DNA from: Prolixibacteraceae bacterium
Lineage (GTDB): Bacteria > Bacteroidota > Bacteroidia > Bacteroidales > Prolixibacteraceae
DNA: 64,000 nucleotides
NCBI GenBank assembly: GCA_019459485.1
Contig: JAIBEZ010000022.1
Span: 80,142 to 144,141 of the forward strand
Direction: 5' to 3'
Of this stretch, positions 15,831 through 25,528 are shown in pieces. The notes beneath the pieces are model-generated. The model made no database searches and was not told the DNA's origin. It saw only the letters and a list, made by a program, of their open reading frames with translations. Both the position numbers and the translations under genes were made by a program. The first letter of the stretch is position 1. The number at the start of each line of letters is the position of its first letter.

Positions 15831-16997
15831 CTAATTTTTAATCGATAAATAGTCCAAAGAATTCTTAGTAAGCAAGTTGATATTGTTTTGGTAAGCATTT
15901 ACTCCTGATGGATTTCTTTCTCCTTTGGCATTTTGGCTGAATTCTATACCACCAATACCTAAATAGAGCAATTTGCCTTTATAGGCGGTGGTAGGTGAAA
16001 ATTCAAAAACTCCTCCCATCCAATAGTCCCGGATTCCGGCCCAAACACCAAGCCATTTTACATTGTGTTTGGTTGTAAAAGCGGTATAAGCAGCTTCGTC
16101 GTTATTGGGTAATCCACCAAGGTTGGCGGGAATCGAAGCAATTACGTAGTTGTGGTCCTCTTTCCATCCCGACCCAATTACAGGAACCGACTTATAACCA
16201 TCGCCTTCAAGGTTTAAAGTAACTCCTTTATAAATTGGGTGGCTGCTCATGTCATGAGCCCCAATGGTTACGCCAATGCCCCATGTATCAGGATTGTCGC
16301 CGCCTTCACCGTCGCCAATAACCATCTCGTAAGTGTCGGTCATGCGGCCAAGTGTCCACAAATAAGCGCATGCATGTGCATTCAGCAACAAATTTCCGCC
16401 GGTTTTATAGAAATTGGTAATGGCATTTAGAACAGTTGCGTCTTTTGCGATTTCAGGTAAATTTCGGCCTGAATCGTAATACCACCAAAGAACCCTAAAT
16501 TTAGATACGTCAACTTTCCCGTTTTTAATATCATCAAAACTGATGTATTTCCCGTTTGAATAATTCTGGAAGAACCAGGCGGCGGCAGCTTTTTCGTCAT
16601 CATCAACTAATGACGATGCGCTTGCAGCGGTTCCAAGAAACCCAATGAAAAACTCTTCGGAAACATTAACTGTATATTTACTGAAAACATCGCCATTTAC
16701 CAGGGTAAATTCAAGTGGCTCGCTAAAATTCATGTTCGACGTAATCGCTGGTGTTATAACCGCTCCTTCGGCAATTTTTACTATGGGGCTGATTTTTGAG
16801 ACATCTGTGCCATCGGGCATGGTCACAACAATGGTTTTGTTCTTCTCATTGATTACACCGTTCACTCCATTAACAGTAAATTCTGCAATGGTAACATCCT
16901 TATCCAGTTCTAAAGTGGAGGTATATTTATCTTCACAGGAGTGGAACAATCCGATAAATAAAGTGAGGATGAAAGTATATTTTATGAAATTCTTCAT
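15831..16997 (-). CDS. DUF4960 lipoprotein, putative surface fructan-binding protein
   Basis: A 388-residue lipoprotein (lipobox FHSC; Cys21). Residues about 35-115 form an Ig-like beta domain (ITPAITSNMNFSEPLEFTLVNGDVFSKYTVNV). Residues about 115-385 form a DUF4960-type domain related to class I glutamine-amidotransferase-like folds (VLWWYYDSGRNLPE, GGNLLLNAHACAYLWTLGRM). It directly follows SusD, the position held by BT1761 in the B. thetaiotaomicron levan locus, where the product is a surface levan-binding lipoprotein. That makes glycan binding the most likely role. No catalytic site was identified. Confidence 0.85.
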   Translation of the reverse strand: MKNFIKYTFILTLFIGLFHSCEDKYTSTLELDKDVTIAEFTVNGVNGVINEKNKTIVVTMPDGTDVSKISPIVKIAEGAVITPAITSNMNFSEPLEFTLVNGDVFSKYTVNVSEEFFIGFLGTAASASSLVDDDEKAAAAWFFQNYSNGKYISFDDIKNGKVDVSKFRVLWWYYDSGRNLPEIAKDATVLNAITNFYKTGGNLLLNAHACAYLWTLGRMTDTYEMVIGDGEGGDNPDTWGIGVTIGAHDMSSHPIYKGVTLNLEGDGYKSVPVIGSGWKEDHNYVIASIPANLGGLPNNDEAAYTAFTTKHNVKWLGVWAGIRDYWMGGVFEFSPTTAYKGKLLYLGIGGIEFSQNAKGERNPSGVNAYQNNINLLTKNSLDYLSIKN

Positions 16998-17033
16998 TTT
17001 GTTATAATTTAAAGTTATGAGCTACTTTTAAAA

Positions 17034-18776
17034 TTACCATCCATGGTTTTGTTTGTACAAACCCTTGCTAAAGTCGATCTGTTTCTGTGGAATCGGGAAA
17101 TATTCGTGTTTGTTTTTGGTAAACAGCGCATCTTTCAGGTATTGCCTTTCGGGTGTTTCTTCAGCAAAATATTTATTCAGATATTCGGCTGCAATTCCCC
17201 AACGTACCAAATCGAAGAAGCGGATTCCTTCCATTGCAAATTCCAGGCGTCTTTCCCATCTCAATGCCGTACGGGCAAAATCCTGCGACCAGGTGCAGTT
17301 AACACCAGGTTTGTAGGTATCCATAAAGTAATTGGAAACAGGTGCTCCGTTTTTGTCCTTCAATTTATTGGTACTGTTCATGGCTCTTGTTCTGATCTCA
17401 TTGATAATTGGAAGGGCTTCATTCTGACGGCCAAGTTCTATTAATGCTTCTGCTTTCCATAGCAACACATCAGCATAACGGATGATATCGGTGTTTTTCG
17501 ATGCTGCCATAAACGGTGGAACTTTCTGGAAGCATGCGCATGTGTAATGCTGAACTTCTTTCATCGAAGCAAAATGTCCGTATGTTACGCCTGAACGAGA
17601 CCAGCCTTGCTCATAAATAAAGTTCGGATCATATTTGTATGGTTTGCCGGGTACTGCCAAAGTATGGTCAATGCGCACATCAAAAGTATTATTCTTGAAA
17701 TCAGCACCTGCCACAGCGTTTGTATTGTTGAAAGTATCAAAAAGCGGCAGACCTTTGGTACCATCGGTTTTGAAAGAATTCATCAGGTTTTGGCTTCCGA
17801 TATGGAATCCACAGCAGCCATATTCGGGGTTCATTGGATAATTGAGCGCATTGCCCCAATCAAGGCGGCCTTTTGGTGTACCATCGTTGATCGAACGTTG
17901 AATGGCAAAAACAGATTCAGTACTGTTTTTATCCTTTTCCCACAGAAAATTATAGGCAAAATCGCTGAACAGGGAGTATTTCCCTGAATTGATTACCTGG
18001 TCTGTTAAGGATACAACCTCGTTTAAAGTTGCCGCATTGATGGATTTCACATTGTTTGTTTCGTCCTGTTCGAATGCTATATAGAGCTTTACTTTGGCAA
18101 GATAGGCCATAGCTGTAAATTTGTTCGGACGTCCGGCATCTGCTTGTGTTTCCGGCAAATTTGTAACCCCATCCTGAAATTCAGCAGCAATGTTATCCCA
18201 CAACTCTTTGCTGGTCAGGTCAACGTTTGAAACTTTTCCAAAACCATCTCCCTCGATAGTTTCATCAATCCAGGGAATACGATTAAACATGGTTTTCAGT
18301 AGGAAATACTGGTGGCCACGTAAAAAATGAACTTCAGCCATACGTTGCTTTTTCTTCGGAACTTCTACTTCTGTTACAGCTTCTAATCTTTTTAATGCTT
18401 CGTTGCAACGCGAAATCCCTACATATAAACGATACCATTTCTGATCGAGAAGCGGATTGTTAGGAGTATTGATCTTAAAGAGTTCAAGGAAGTTGAATTC
18501 CTGAATATCGCCTGTCCCATCACCACCTTTATAGGCATCGCCACTGGTAATGTCGGCATAAGGCCATAAAGAGTTGGGCGCTGTATAATGGTCGTTTCCT
18601 AATTCTGCATAAGCTGCAATCACCATTCCGTCAATATTTTCAGGTGTATTTAATTGGTCGCTGCTTACGGTTGCCTGCGGGGGGAGGTTAAGGAAATCGT
18701 TCGAACATGATATCTGAGCAAAAGCCAGAACAACCAACGAAGCAAATAGCTTTATTTTTGCATGAATATTTTTCAT
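17034..18776 (-). CDS. SusD/RagB family nutrient-binding lipoprotein (fructan locus)
   Basis: A 580-residue outer-membrane lipoprotein (lipobox AQISC, Cys24) of the SusD/RagB family. Family landmarks are NDFLNLPPQATVSSDQLNTPENIDGMVIAAY, the TPR-like helices (EVHFLRGHQYFLLKTMF), and the conserved C-terminal part (RTALRWERRLEFAMEGIRFFDLVRWG, ending YFPIPQKQIDFSKGLYKQNHGW). SusD forms the lid of the SusC channel and binds glycan at the cell surface. The gene lies 11 bp after susC. The glycan is inferred from the linked GH32 and fructokinase genes to be fructan. Confidence 0.95.
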   Translation of the reverse strand: MKNIHAKIKLFASLVVLAFAQISCSNDFLNLPPQATVSSDQLNTPENIDGMVIAAYAELGNDHYTAPNSLWPYADITSGDAYKGGDGTGDIQEFNFLELFKINTPNNPLLDQKWYRLYVGISRCNEALKRLEAVTEVEVPKKKQRMAEVHFLRGHQYFLLKTMFNRIPWIDETIEGDGFGKVSNVDLTSKELWDNIAAEFQDGVTNLPETQADAGRPNKFTAMAYLAKVKLYIAFEQDETNNVKSINAATLNEVVSLTDQVINSGKYSLFSDFAYNFLWEKDKNSTESVFAIQRSINDGTPKGRLDWGNALNYPMNPEYGCCGFHIGSQNLMNSFKTDGTKGLPLFDTFNNTNAVAGADFKNNTFDVRIDHTLAVPGKPYKYDPNFIYEQGWSRSGVTYGHFASMKEVQHYTCACFQKVPPFMAASKNTDIIRYADVLLWKAEALIELGRQNEALPIINEIRTRAMNSTNKLKDKNGAPVSNYFMDTYKPGVNCTWSQDFARTALRWERRLEFAMEGIRFFDLVRWGIAAEYLNKYFAEETPERQYLKDALFTKNKHEYFPIPQKQIDFSKGLYKQNHGW

Positions 18777-18787
18777 CTTACTAATTA

Positions 18788-21700
18788 TTAAAAGGTTAAG
18801 TTAACGCCTAATGTGAATGTCCTTGGGATTGGATAGGCAAAATTTGGATTTTCAGGATCAACTCCGGTATATTTATCTGAACCATTGTTGTCTTTAATTG
18901 TAAACAAATTTTGTCCCTGAACATAGATTCTGGCACTCGCGATTTTTACAGATTCCATTATGCTTTTCGGGATAGTGTATCCTGCCTGAAGGTTGCGCAA
19001 TTTCAAATAGGATCCATTCTCGATAAAATAGGATGAATACCTGCTTTCATTATTGGTATCGGTAAGTGTCAGCATCGGAATGGTAGAACCTGTATTTGTC
19101 GGCGACCAGGCATCGAGTGTCCTTGCGCCAAAGTTGGTTCCCTGCCAAATAGATGTAAAATCGGTTAAATGCTTGTAATCATTGTAAACCTCGGCTCCGG
19201 AGACTCCCTGAAAGAATACTGACACATCAAAACCCTTGTAACTTGCATTTGCACTAATTCCGTATTCAAAATCCGGATTTGGATCGCCAATCCATGTTCT
19301 GTCGAGCGCATTCACAACTCCATCTGGTTTATTCACATACTTACCAGATGCATCCAATCCACCAATATCTTTATACCTGATGCGGCCAATAGCCTTCCCC
19401 GGTTGTGCTGCATAAGCGTCAACTTCAGCCTGATTCTGGAAAAGTCCATCAGCAATATATCCGAATTGAGCAAGGTCAGAATGTCCCAGTACACTCTTCC
19501 CATTTGCAGGATCTCCCGGATAACCGGTCAAAACATCTTCCGGCAAATAAGTTACTTCACGTTTGTAAGTTGAGATATTTCCTGAAACACTTAATTCTAT
19601 TCCATTATCGAACTTGGTTTCATATCCCAAAACAAATTCCAATCCTTTAACATTTAAAGATGCGCCATTTACCCACTGATTTCCACCTTCGCCTTTTGCT
19701 GCCAGATATGGCGGCTCCAACAAAATATTTTTGGTGTCTTTTACGAAGTAATCTAAACTCCCAATGATCTTTTGTCCGAAGAATCCATAATCCAAACCGA
19801 AGTTGGTTTGTTCTGCTTCTTCCCATCTTAGCAGCGAGTTGCCTTCTCTGATTTTACGGAATCCTGAAGGAAGTGCACCTCCATCAGAACCGGAAATATC
19901 ATAGGATGTGCCTGAATCAAAATCCCATGTTGGATCAATACCTGTATCTGTTTTATAGATAGAGTAGATAGCCTCGTTGTTAATTTCCTGGTTACCTGTT
20001 TTACCCCAACCAGCCCTAAGCTTCAGATTTGAAACACTTTTTACGTTATCCTTGATGAAAGATTCCTCACTAAGCCTCCAGCCGAATGAGAATGCCGGGA
20101 AAATACCATACTGGTTATCCTTACCAAAACGCGAGGAACCATCACGACGAACGGTAGCTGAAGCAAGATATCTGTCGTTGTAAGAATAATTAATTTTTCC
20201 GAAGTACGATAATAAAGAGTTGGCTGCACCGCCTCCACCGTTCAGGAATTTTGATGTGCCCGAACTCAGGTACATATAGTTGTCGTCCTGAATCACGTAC
20301 CCTTCGCGGCTTCCGTTGAAAGTAACAAATTGTGCTTTAATGGCTTCCATACCTGCCAGGAATTCAGCAGAATGATTGCCTTTCTTGATTTTATAATTTA
20401 ATGTATTTGACCAGGTCCATGCCATATTGTGATCTTGCGACATGGTGGTACGACTAATATCGCTGATAAGGAAACCTGAAGCATAAGTGTAATCCATCCT
20501 GCGGTAATACCTTTCAGTATAATCGATACCAAAATTGCTTCTGAAATTCAGGTCTTTAATAATTTCGAGGTCTGCATAAAGGTTACCAAAAATGCGTGCA
20601 GAATTGGATACATTTTGCTTGTTGTCTTCTATCAGCCTAACGGGATTGTGACGGTCCGTCATGCCCGGAGCCGGACCACCCCATGCGCCATCTACCGAAC
20701 GTACCGGAACAACAGGCTGTTGAACCAATGAAAGATACATGACATCGCCAACCGGTATTTCAACATTATTAATTTTAGAAATTGACAGGTTTTCACCAAC
20801 TTTTAATTTTCCGCCCAGAAAATTATAGTCTGAATTGATGCGGGCGGTGTATTTCTTGTGATTCGTTTCTTTGATAATACCATTGTTGTCGAAATAATTC
20901 AATGACAACAGTGTTGTTCCTTTTTCGCTGCCACTTGTAAAAGTAAGGTTCTGCGATTGAAGAAAAGCTAGCTGTGAAACTTCATCTACCCATTTTGTGT
21001 CGGCAGGCCGCATGGTTTGGGCAGGATCAATAAATTCAGGGAAAAGAATTTTATCTAAAACAGCCGTGTTGCTGGCGTCCCTGTGCCACTCATAGCTGTA
21101 GATATTTGAAGTAGGGGTTCGTCCATCGTTGATCGCTGCCTGCCAGTTAACATACCCCCTGTCATAGGCGTTCAAAACATCCAGCTTTTTGGCATAGTTT
21201 TGAATAGTATAATAAGAACTGTACTCAATTTTACTTGATCCGGCTTTCCCTTTTTTTGTAGTAATCAGAATTACACCGTTGTTGGCCCGCGAACCATAAA
21301 TACTTGATGCGGAAGCATCCTTTAAAACCTGCATTGACTCAATGTCGTTTGCATTTAATTGTTCGATGCCGCCTGTTGTCGGAATACCATCGATAATGTA
21401 AAGCGGATCATTAAAACCCCCAGTCATGGTGCTACCCCCTCTGATTCGAACTGTTGCACCTCCACCGGGAGACCCGTCAGTTTTAACGTAAACTCCTGCT
21501 ACCTGACCCTGAAGTGCTTTCATAATATTCCCGGTGGGAACCTCTTTCAGCTTATCTATTTCTACTACGCCAACCGAGCCAGTCAGATCTGCCCTTCGTT
21601 GAGTCTGATAACCGGTTACGATCACCTCATCCAACCCACGTATTTCTTCTTCTAAAACCACATTGATAGATGTGCGTCCGCCAACTGAAATTTCCTGCGG

Positions 21701-21958
21701 TTTCATTCCAACAAAGCTGAAATTCAAGGTCGCATTTGTAGTTGTTTTAATGGAGTAATTACCATCAAAATCAGTAATAGCGCCATTCACAGTACCCTTT
21801 TCAACAATGGTTACACCCGGCAATCCAGCACCCGTTTGTTCAGTAACTTTTCCGGAAACTGATACCTGTTGGGCTATTGCCTCCAAAGAGAATAAAAATG
21901 CCAAAAGGAGGAATATTCCTCTGGCCATTTGTTTCAAAAAAAAGGATCTTTTTTTCAT
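18788..21958 (-). CDS. SusC/RagA family TonB-dependent outer-membrane transporter (fructan locus)
   Basis: A 1056-residue outer-membrane receptor. After the signal peptide (about 1-30) comes a carboxypeptidase-regulatory-like domain (VSVSGKVTEQTGAGLPGVTI...), then the SusC signature and plug (LDEVIVTGYQTQRRADLTGSVG, GNIMKALQGQVAGVYV, DPLYIIDGIPTTGG, ASASSIYGSRANNGVILITTKKG). The 22-strand barrel ends in a terminal aromatic residue (TFTLGVNLTF). It imports oligosaccharides bound by SusD using TonB energy. It lies 7 bp after the fructokinase gene and 11 bp before susD in transcription order, so it is central to one operon. Confidence 0.96.
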   Translation of the reverse strand: MKKRSFFLKQMARGIFLLLAFLFSLEAIAQQVSVSGKVTEQTGAGLPGVTIVEKGTVNGAITDFDGNYSIKTTTNATLNFSFVGMKPQEISVGGRTSINVVLEEEIRGLDEVIVTGYQTQRRADLTGSVGVVEIDKLKEVPTGNIMKALQGQVAGVYVKTDGSPGGGATVRIRGGSTMTGGFNDPLYIIDGIPTTGGIEQLNANDIESMQVLKDASASSIYGSRANNGVILITTKKGKAGSSKIEYSSYYTIQNYAKKLDVLNAYDRGYVNWQAAINDGRTPTSNIYSYEWHRDASNTAVLDKILFPEFIDPAQTMRPADTKWVDEVSQLAFLQSQNLTFTSGSEKGTTLLSLNYFDNNGIIKETNHKKYTARINSDYNFLGGKLKVGENLSISKINNVEIPVGDVMYLSLVQQPVVPVRSVDGAWGGPAPGMTDRHNPVRLIEDNKQNVSNSARIFGNLYADLEIIKDLNFRSNFGIDYTERYYRRMDYTYASGFLISDISRTTMSQDHNMAWTWSNTLNYKIKKGNHSAEFLAGMEAIKAQFVTFNGSREGYVIQDDNYMYLSSGTSKFLNGGGGAANSLLSYFGKINYSYNDRYLASATVRRDGSSRFGKDNQYGIFPAFSFGWRLSEESFIKDNVKSVSNLKLRAGWGKTGNQEINNEAIYSIYKTDTGIDPTWDFDSGTSYDISGSDGGALPSGFRKIREGNSLLRWEEAEQTNFGLDYGFFGQKIIGSLDYFVKDTKNILLEPPYLAAKGEGGNQWVNGASLNVKGLEFVLGYETKFDNGIELSVSGNISTYKREVTYLPEDVLTGYPGDPANGKSVLGHSDLAQFGYIADGLFQNQAEVDAYAAQPGKAIGRIRYKDIGGLDASGKYVNKPDGVVNALDRTWIGDPNPDFEYGISANASYKGFDVSVFFQGVSGAEVYNDYKHLTDFTSIWQGTNFGARTLDAWSPTNTGSTIPMLTLTDTNNESRYSSYFIENGSYLKLRNLQAGYTIPKSIMESVKIASARIYVQGQNLFTIKDNNGSDKYTGVDPENPNFAYPIPRTFTLGVNLTF

Positions 21959-21965
21959 AGTTTGT

Positions 21966-22862
21966 TTAATTTGAGATTAATAGTTGTTCTATTTCAATCC
22001 GATCATATTCCGGAGTTGCTCCGGTTTTGCTTGCAACAAAAGCCCCGGTTGCACAGGCAAATTCAAGCGCTTTGTCGTTTGTTTTTCCTTCGAGCAAGGC
22101 AGCAATAAACCCAGCCAGGAATGCATCGCCCGCCCCAACAGTATCAACCGCATCTACTTTAAATCCGGGATGTTCGTAAAACACTCCATCGGAATAAAGC
22201 AAAGCGCCTTTGTCGCCTTTGGTAACAATTACCATTTTCGAGTCGTACTCTTCGGCAAACCATCTCACCAGACTTTCCTCATCGTGTTTGTGTTTGTTGT
22301 ACCATTGTCCGAAAACGCCCAGTTCTTCATCGTTCAACTTAACGATGTCCGATTTCAGGATAAGCTGTTCGACAATTTCCCTTGTGTCATAAGGTTGACG
22401 TAGATTTACATCAATGAGTTTCACGACATCATTTTCGAGCAATTGAAGAATCGTATGCCTTGTTTCAGGATTACGGGAAGCCAGCGTTCCATAGATTATC
22501 AGGCCAGATGATTTTGCCTGATGGATCAGAGAATCAGTTAAAACCAGGTTGTCCCAGGCAACAGGTTCGCAGATTTCGTAAGTTGCATTGTTGTTTTCAT
22601 CTAAATGAACCAATACTTCGCTGGTGGGAAGTGTTTCATCAATCTGAATGAGATCAGTTCGCAAACCTGAATCTTCCAGAAAAGCGAGTAATTTTTTACC
22701 TCTTTCATCAATACCAACTTTACTGGAAATGGATACTTTCTGTCCGATACGGTTCAGGTGCAGGGCCACGTTCATTGGGGCGCCTCCCGGTTTTGCCCCT
22801 GATGGGAGATTGTCCCAAAGGATTTCGCCGATACACAGAATTTGATTGTTCTTTATTTTCAT
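21966..22862 (-). CDS. PfkB-family fructokinase
   Basis: A 298-residue cytoplasmic sugar kinase of the PfkB/ribokinase family. It begins with ILCIGEILWDNLPSGAKPGGAPMNVALHL, containing the sugar-binding Gly-rich segment. The C-terminal signature VDTVGAGDAFLAGFIAAL carries the catalytic Asp of GAGD. Its place between the MFS transporter and susC in a GH32 operon points to phosphorylation of fructose imported from fructan breakdown, as for the fructokinase in the B. thetaiotaomicron levan locus. It is separated by 11 bp from the transporter gene. A different hexose as substrate cannot be excluded. Confidence 0.92.
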   Translation of the reverse strand: MKIKNNQILCIGEILWDNLPSGAKPGGAPMNVALHLNRIGQKVSISSKVGIDERGKKLLAFLEDSGLRTDLIQIDETLPTSEVLVHLDENNNATYEICEPVAWDNLVLTDSLIHQAKSSGLIIYGTLASRNPETRHTILQLLENDVVKLIDVNLRQPYDTREIVEQLILKSDIVKLNDEELGVFGQWYNKHKHDEESLVRWFAEEYDSKMVIVTKGDKGALLYSDGVFYEHPGFKVDAVDTVGAGDAFLAGFIAALLEGKTNDKALEFACATGAFVASKTGATPEYDRIEIEQLLISN

Positions 22863-22873
22863 TTTGAAGTCAG

Positions 22874-24232
22874 TTATTTTGTTTTATTCCGTTGTTTATC
22901 CATTTCAACCTGAATTTCTTCAAGCGATTTACCTTTGGTTTCAGGCAGAATTTTCCAGGCAAAGAAGAAATGCAGCACCATCATTACAGCAAAAAAGGCG
23001 AACGACGGTCCTCCGCCAATTGACGGCATGTTGGCAAAAACCGGGAACGACCAACTAATGGCGGCTGCCATAATCCAATGGGTAAAACTGCCCAGTGCCT
23101 GTCCTTTGGCGCGTAATTTATTAGGAAAGATTTCAGAGATAACCACCCAGAGTACGGCTCCCTGCGAGAATGCGAAGAAGGCGATAAATCCCATCAGGTA
23201 AATCATTACCCCATAACCGCCAAACTCGGTGAAATTATTGGTGAAGAATGCTTTCGACAGCATTCCGAGGAAGAATACCATTCCAACAGAGCCGGCCATC
23301 AGGAGGTTTCGGCGCCCATAACGGTCGATTAAAAATAGCGCAACAATGGTGAAAAGCAGATTGGTCAGTCCGATTGAAATGGACTGAAGCAGGGAGGCAT
23401 TTTGACCCATGCCGGTCATTTCGAAAATACGTGGCGCATAATAAATAATGGCATTGATACCGGCAAGCTGATTGAAGGCCGCGATCAGAATGGCAATCAT
23501 TACCGGAAAGCGGTTCTCTTTGCTGAATAAGTTGTAATGTCCGGTTTTTTCCTGGCTTTGAATGGAGTCAGTAATTAGTTTCACTTCCCCTTCAGGATTT
23601 GCTGCACCAATGCGGGTAAAGATATTGATGGCTTCTTCTTTGCGGTTGTTCATGGCCAGCCAGCGTGGACTTTCCGGCATTCCGAAAAGCAGCACAAAGA
23701 ATGAAAAGGCAGGAATGGCTTCAACACCAATCATCCACCGCCACGAAGCGGTTTCAATGGCGCCTGAAATCAGGTAATTAATTACATAGGCCAGAAATAT
23801 GGCGGTCACCACATTAAACTGATTCATTACTACCAGCCGTCCGCGTTGAGCTGCAGGTGATATTTCGGCAATAAACATGGGGGTAACTACTGAAATGCAG
23901 CCCAGAAGGATTCCGGTAAGAAACCTGAAAAAGAGGAACACGCCCCAAACTGGTGAAAGTGCACTTCCAAGCGTTGCAAGGGCAAACAGTCCGGAAAGAA
24001 AAATAAGCGATTTACGGCGGCCAAACTGATCAACCGGTTTACCTATTATAATGGTACCGATAATGGTACCGATTAATGCAATCGCTACGGTAAAACCAAG
24101 GGAGAATTTGCTGAGCTGGAAGACTGTCTCTAACTGAGAAGTAGTTCCGGAGATCATTGCAATATCGTAACCGAACAGGAAACCGCCCAGTGCGATAATC
24201 ATAGCTACAGTACTTACTTTTTGTGTTTTCAT
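22874..24232 (-). CDS. MFS sugar porter, likely fructose importer
   Basis: A 452-residue inner-membrane transporter of the sugar-porter branch of the major facilitator superfamily. It has twelve predicted helices and clear signatures: GGFLFGYDIAMISGT in helix 1, the loop motif DQFGRRKSL, PESPRWL before the central loop, INAIIYYAPRIFE in helix 7, DRYGRRNLL, and the C-terminal PETKGKSLEEI. It is the promoter-proximal gene of the fructan operon and would bring fructose from the periplasm to the adjacent fructokinase. The upstream region carries a -7 element and three phased repeats. Confidence 0.93.
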   Translation of the reverse strand: MKTQKVSTVAMIIALGGFLFGYDIAMISGTTSQLETVFQLSKFSLGFTVAIALIGTIIGTIIIGKPVDQFGRRKSLIFLSGLFALATLGSALSPVWGVFLFFRFLTGILLGCISVVTPMFIAEISPAAQRGRLVVMNQFNVVTAIFLAYVINYLISGAIETASWRWMIGVEAIPAFSFFVLLFGMPESPRWLAMNNRKEEAINIFTRIGAANPEGEVKLITDSIQSQEKTGHYNLFSKENRFPVMIAILIAAFNQLAGINAIIYYAPRIFEMTGMGQNASLLQSISIGLTNLLFTIVALFLIDRYGRRNLLMAGSVGMVFFLGMLSKAFFTNNFTEFGGYGVMIYLMGFIAFFAFSQGAVLWVVISEIFPNKLRAKGQALGSFTHWIMAAAISWSFPVFANMPSIGGGPSFAFFAVMMVLHFFFAWKILPETKGKSLEEIQVEMDKQRNKTK

Positions 24233-24261
24233 AAGTGTCGGGAATAGATTTTTTGTATTCC

Positions 24262-24326
24262 CAAAACTACTGCCTACCCCAAAAAGCGCGTATCCAAAAT
24301 GATACTAAGATGATCACCTATGATAC
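24262..24326 (-). promoter_or_regulatory. Fructan operon promoter with three phased ATGAT repeats
   Basis: On the minus strand TAGTTTTG (24269-24262) fits the -7 consensus TAnnTTTG. A TTTG (24298-24295) lies upstream, but the spacer is 25 bp rather than 19-21. Immediately beyond it are ATGATAC (24299-24305), ATGATCA (24310-24316) and ATGATAC (24320-24326), spaced 11 and 10 bp, one helical turn each. This is a plausible binding site for the AraC-type domain of the hybrid sensor. Confidence 0.5.
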
Positions 24327-24472
24327 ATTCACACACCCCAATTACCCGTGTTTGCAGAAATGTTACATGGATGGCAGCTATGTTACCTGATGCTGGTTTC
24401 GAACTTTAAAATTTTTCACTTCTGAAATAAACCGATTGGAAGGATTTTGACTTCGGATTTTGATTTTTGCGC

Positions 24473-24510
24473 AAAAAAAAGGTGGTCTGTAATTTCTACA
24501 GCCACCTTTT
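24473..24510 (-). terminator. Intrinsic terminator of the head-GIN gene
   Basis: On the minus strand AAAAGGTGG and CCACCTTTT form a stem, continued by CTGTA/TACAG around a short loop and followed by a run of T (eight in total). It lies 23 bp after the DUF2807 stop codon. Confidence 0.85.
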
Positions 24511-24532
24511 GGAATTTTTTTCTGAAGATCTT

Positions 24533-25240
24533 TTACTTTGCACTTTTAACCTTGCCTGAACCGGTTATTGCCTGATCAATAAGTGGTTTTCCTTTGTAAG
24601 TAACATTTCCGGAGCCAGCCATACGGACGTACAGGTTGTTATTGGCTTCAACCTCAACATTTCCGGAGCCTGAAACTTTAACCGTCACATCATCGGCAGG
24701 GTATTTCAACCCTTTGAAATTTCCGCTTCCCGAAATGTTCACACTTAAATCCTGTGCAGCGGTTTCTCCTTCCAGAATAATGTTGCCCGAGCCTGAAATG
24801 GTTGTTTTTACCCGTTCGGCAGTAAGCTCCGAAAGCTTGATATTTCCGCTTCCGCTAACCGCCAAATCGATGATCTTTGATTTGATTTCGTCTTCGGCAA
24901 TAATATCGCCTGAGCCAGCCACGCCCAATCCGTTAATTTCAGGAGTGGTGATGTAAATTGTTATTTCTCCCGGATTAAATGTCGTCCAGAAGAAGTTTTT
25001 GTTGGGAAACCTGATAATCAGTTTGCCATCTTTCACTTCTGTAATTAGTTCTTCCATGGCCGATGGTTTGGCTACAATTTCGAGGTTTTGTTTTGCACCC
25101 TGTTCAAGGTGAACTGTTGCTCCAACCCTTAGCGAAATTTCGGTGAAAGGATCAACTTTACGGGTTTCTTCGTCGGCCTGAACCTGAATTGCAGTGAGAA
25201 AAAACGTGAATAGAATGAATGCTACTAATTGTGTTTTCAT
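24533..25240 (-). CDS. Head GIN domain (DUF2807) exported protein
   Basis: A 235-residue protein with a signal peptide (about 1-22, ending QVQAD) and a single-stranded beta-helix-like DUF2807 domain. The domain is recognisable from the repeated GSGxI/V motif (VAGSGDI, VSGSGNI, ISGSGNI, ISGSGNF, VSGSGNV, MAGSGNV, ITGSGKV) that recurs about every 20 residues. Such proteins are common in Bacteroidota, are thought to be surface or periplasmic adhesin-like, and have no known catalytic activity. It is a monocistronic gene with a clear terminator downstream. Confidence 0.9.
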   Translation of the reverse strand: MKTQLVAFILFTFFLTAIQVQADEETRKVDPFTEISLRVGATVHLEQGAKQNLEIVAKPSAMEELITEVKDGKLIIRFPNKNFFWTTFNPGEITIYITTPEINGLGVAGSGDIIAEDEIKSKIIDLAVSGSGNIKLSELTAERVKTTISGSGNIILEGETAAQDLSVNISGSGNFKGLKYPADDVTVKVSGSGNVEVEANNNLYVRMAGSGNVTYKGKPLIDQAITGSGKVKSAK

Positions 25241-25428
25241 TTGTTTCGTATTTAATTGATTGTTCTGAACTTCTAAACGTGTTTATAGACGGCAAATTAT
25301 TCGGGAAGTTGCAAAGTGGCAAAAATAATTAGGTAGCAGGCACAACCAAGTCAAACGCTAAACTTTTTTCTCCATTCACCAGCATGTTCGATAATTCGCA
25401 GGCGAATATCCTCCAGTCACCTTTTATA

Positions 25429-25460
25429 TTTGATAAATCAATCCCGAATCTGTAATTTTA
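25429..25460 (+). promoter_or_regulatory. Candidate promoter of the lemA operon
   Basis: TTTG (25429-25432), a 20-bp spacer, and TAATTTTA (25453-25460), one base from TAnnTTTG. It lies 68 bp before the lemA ATG. Confidence 0.5.
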
Positions 25461-25528
25461 CGATCATAATTATTTTAAAATCACACAAACCTTTAATGGG
25501 TTAAAAACTAACACCAAAATTAACTACA

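Larger units (their letters stand above)
24233..24532. other. Intergenic region holding the fructan operon promoter (300 bp)
   Basis: The region upstream of the MFS gene contains a minus-strand -7 element, a set of ATGAT repeats and, at the far end, the terminator of the head-GIN gene. No gene was recognised between 24330 and 24470. Confidence 0.6.

Noticed and set aside
25325..25460. A minus-strand open frame reading GIDLSNIKGDWRIFACELS and ending DLVVPAT, upstream of the head-GIN gene
   Set aside because: It is about 42 codons, opens directly after a stop, and has no usable start near its head. It could be a fossil gene end, but nothing supports it beyond the open frame.
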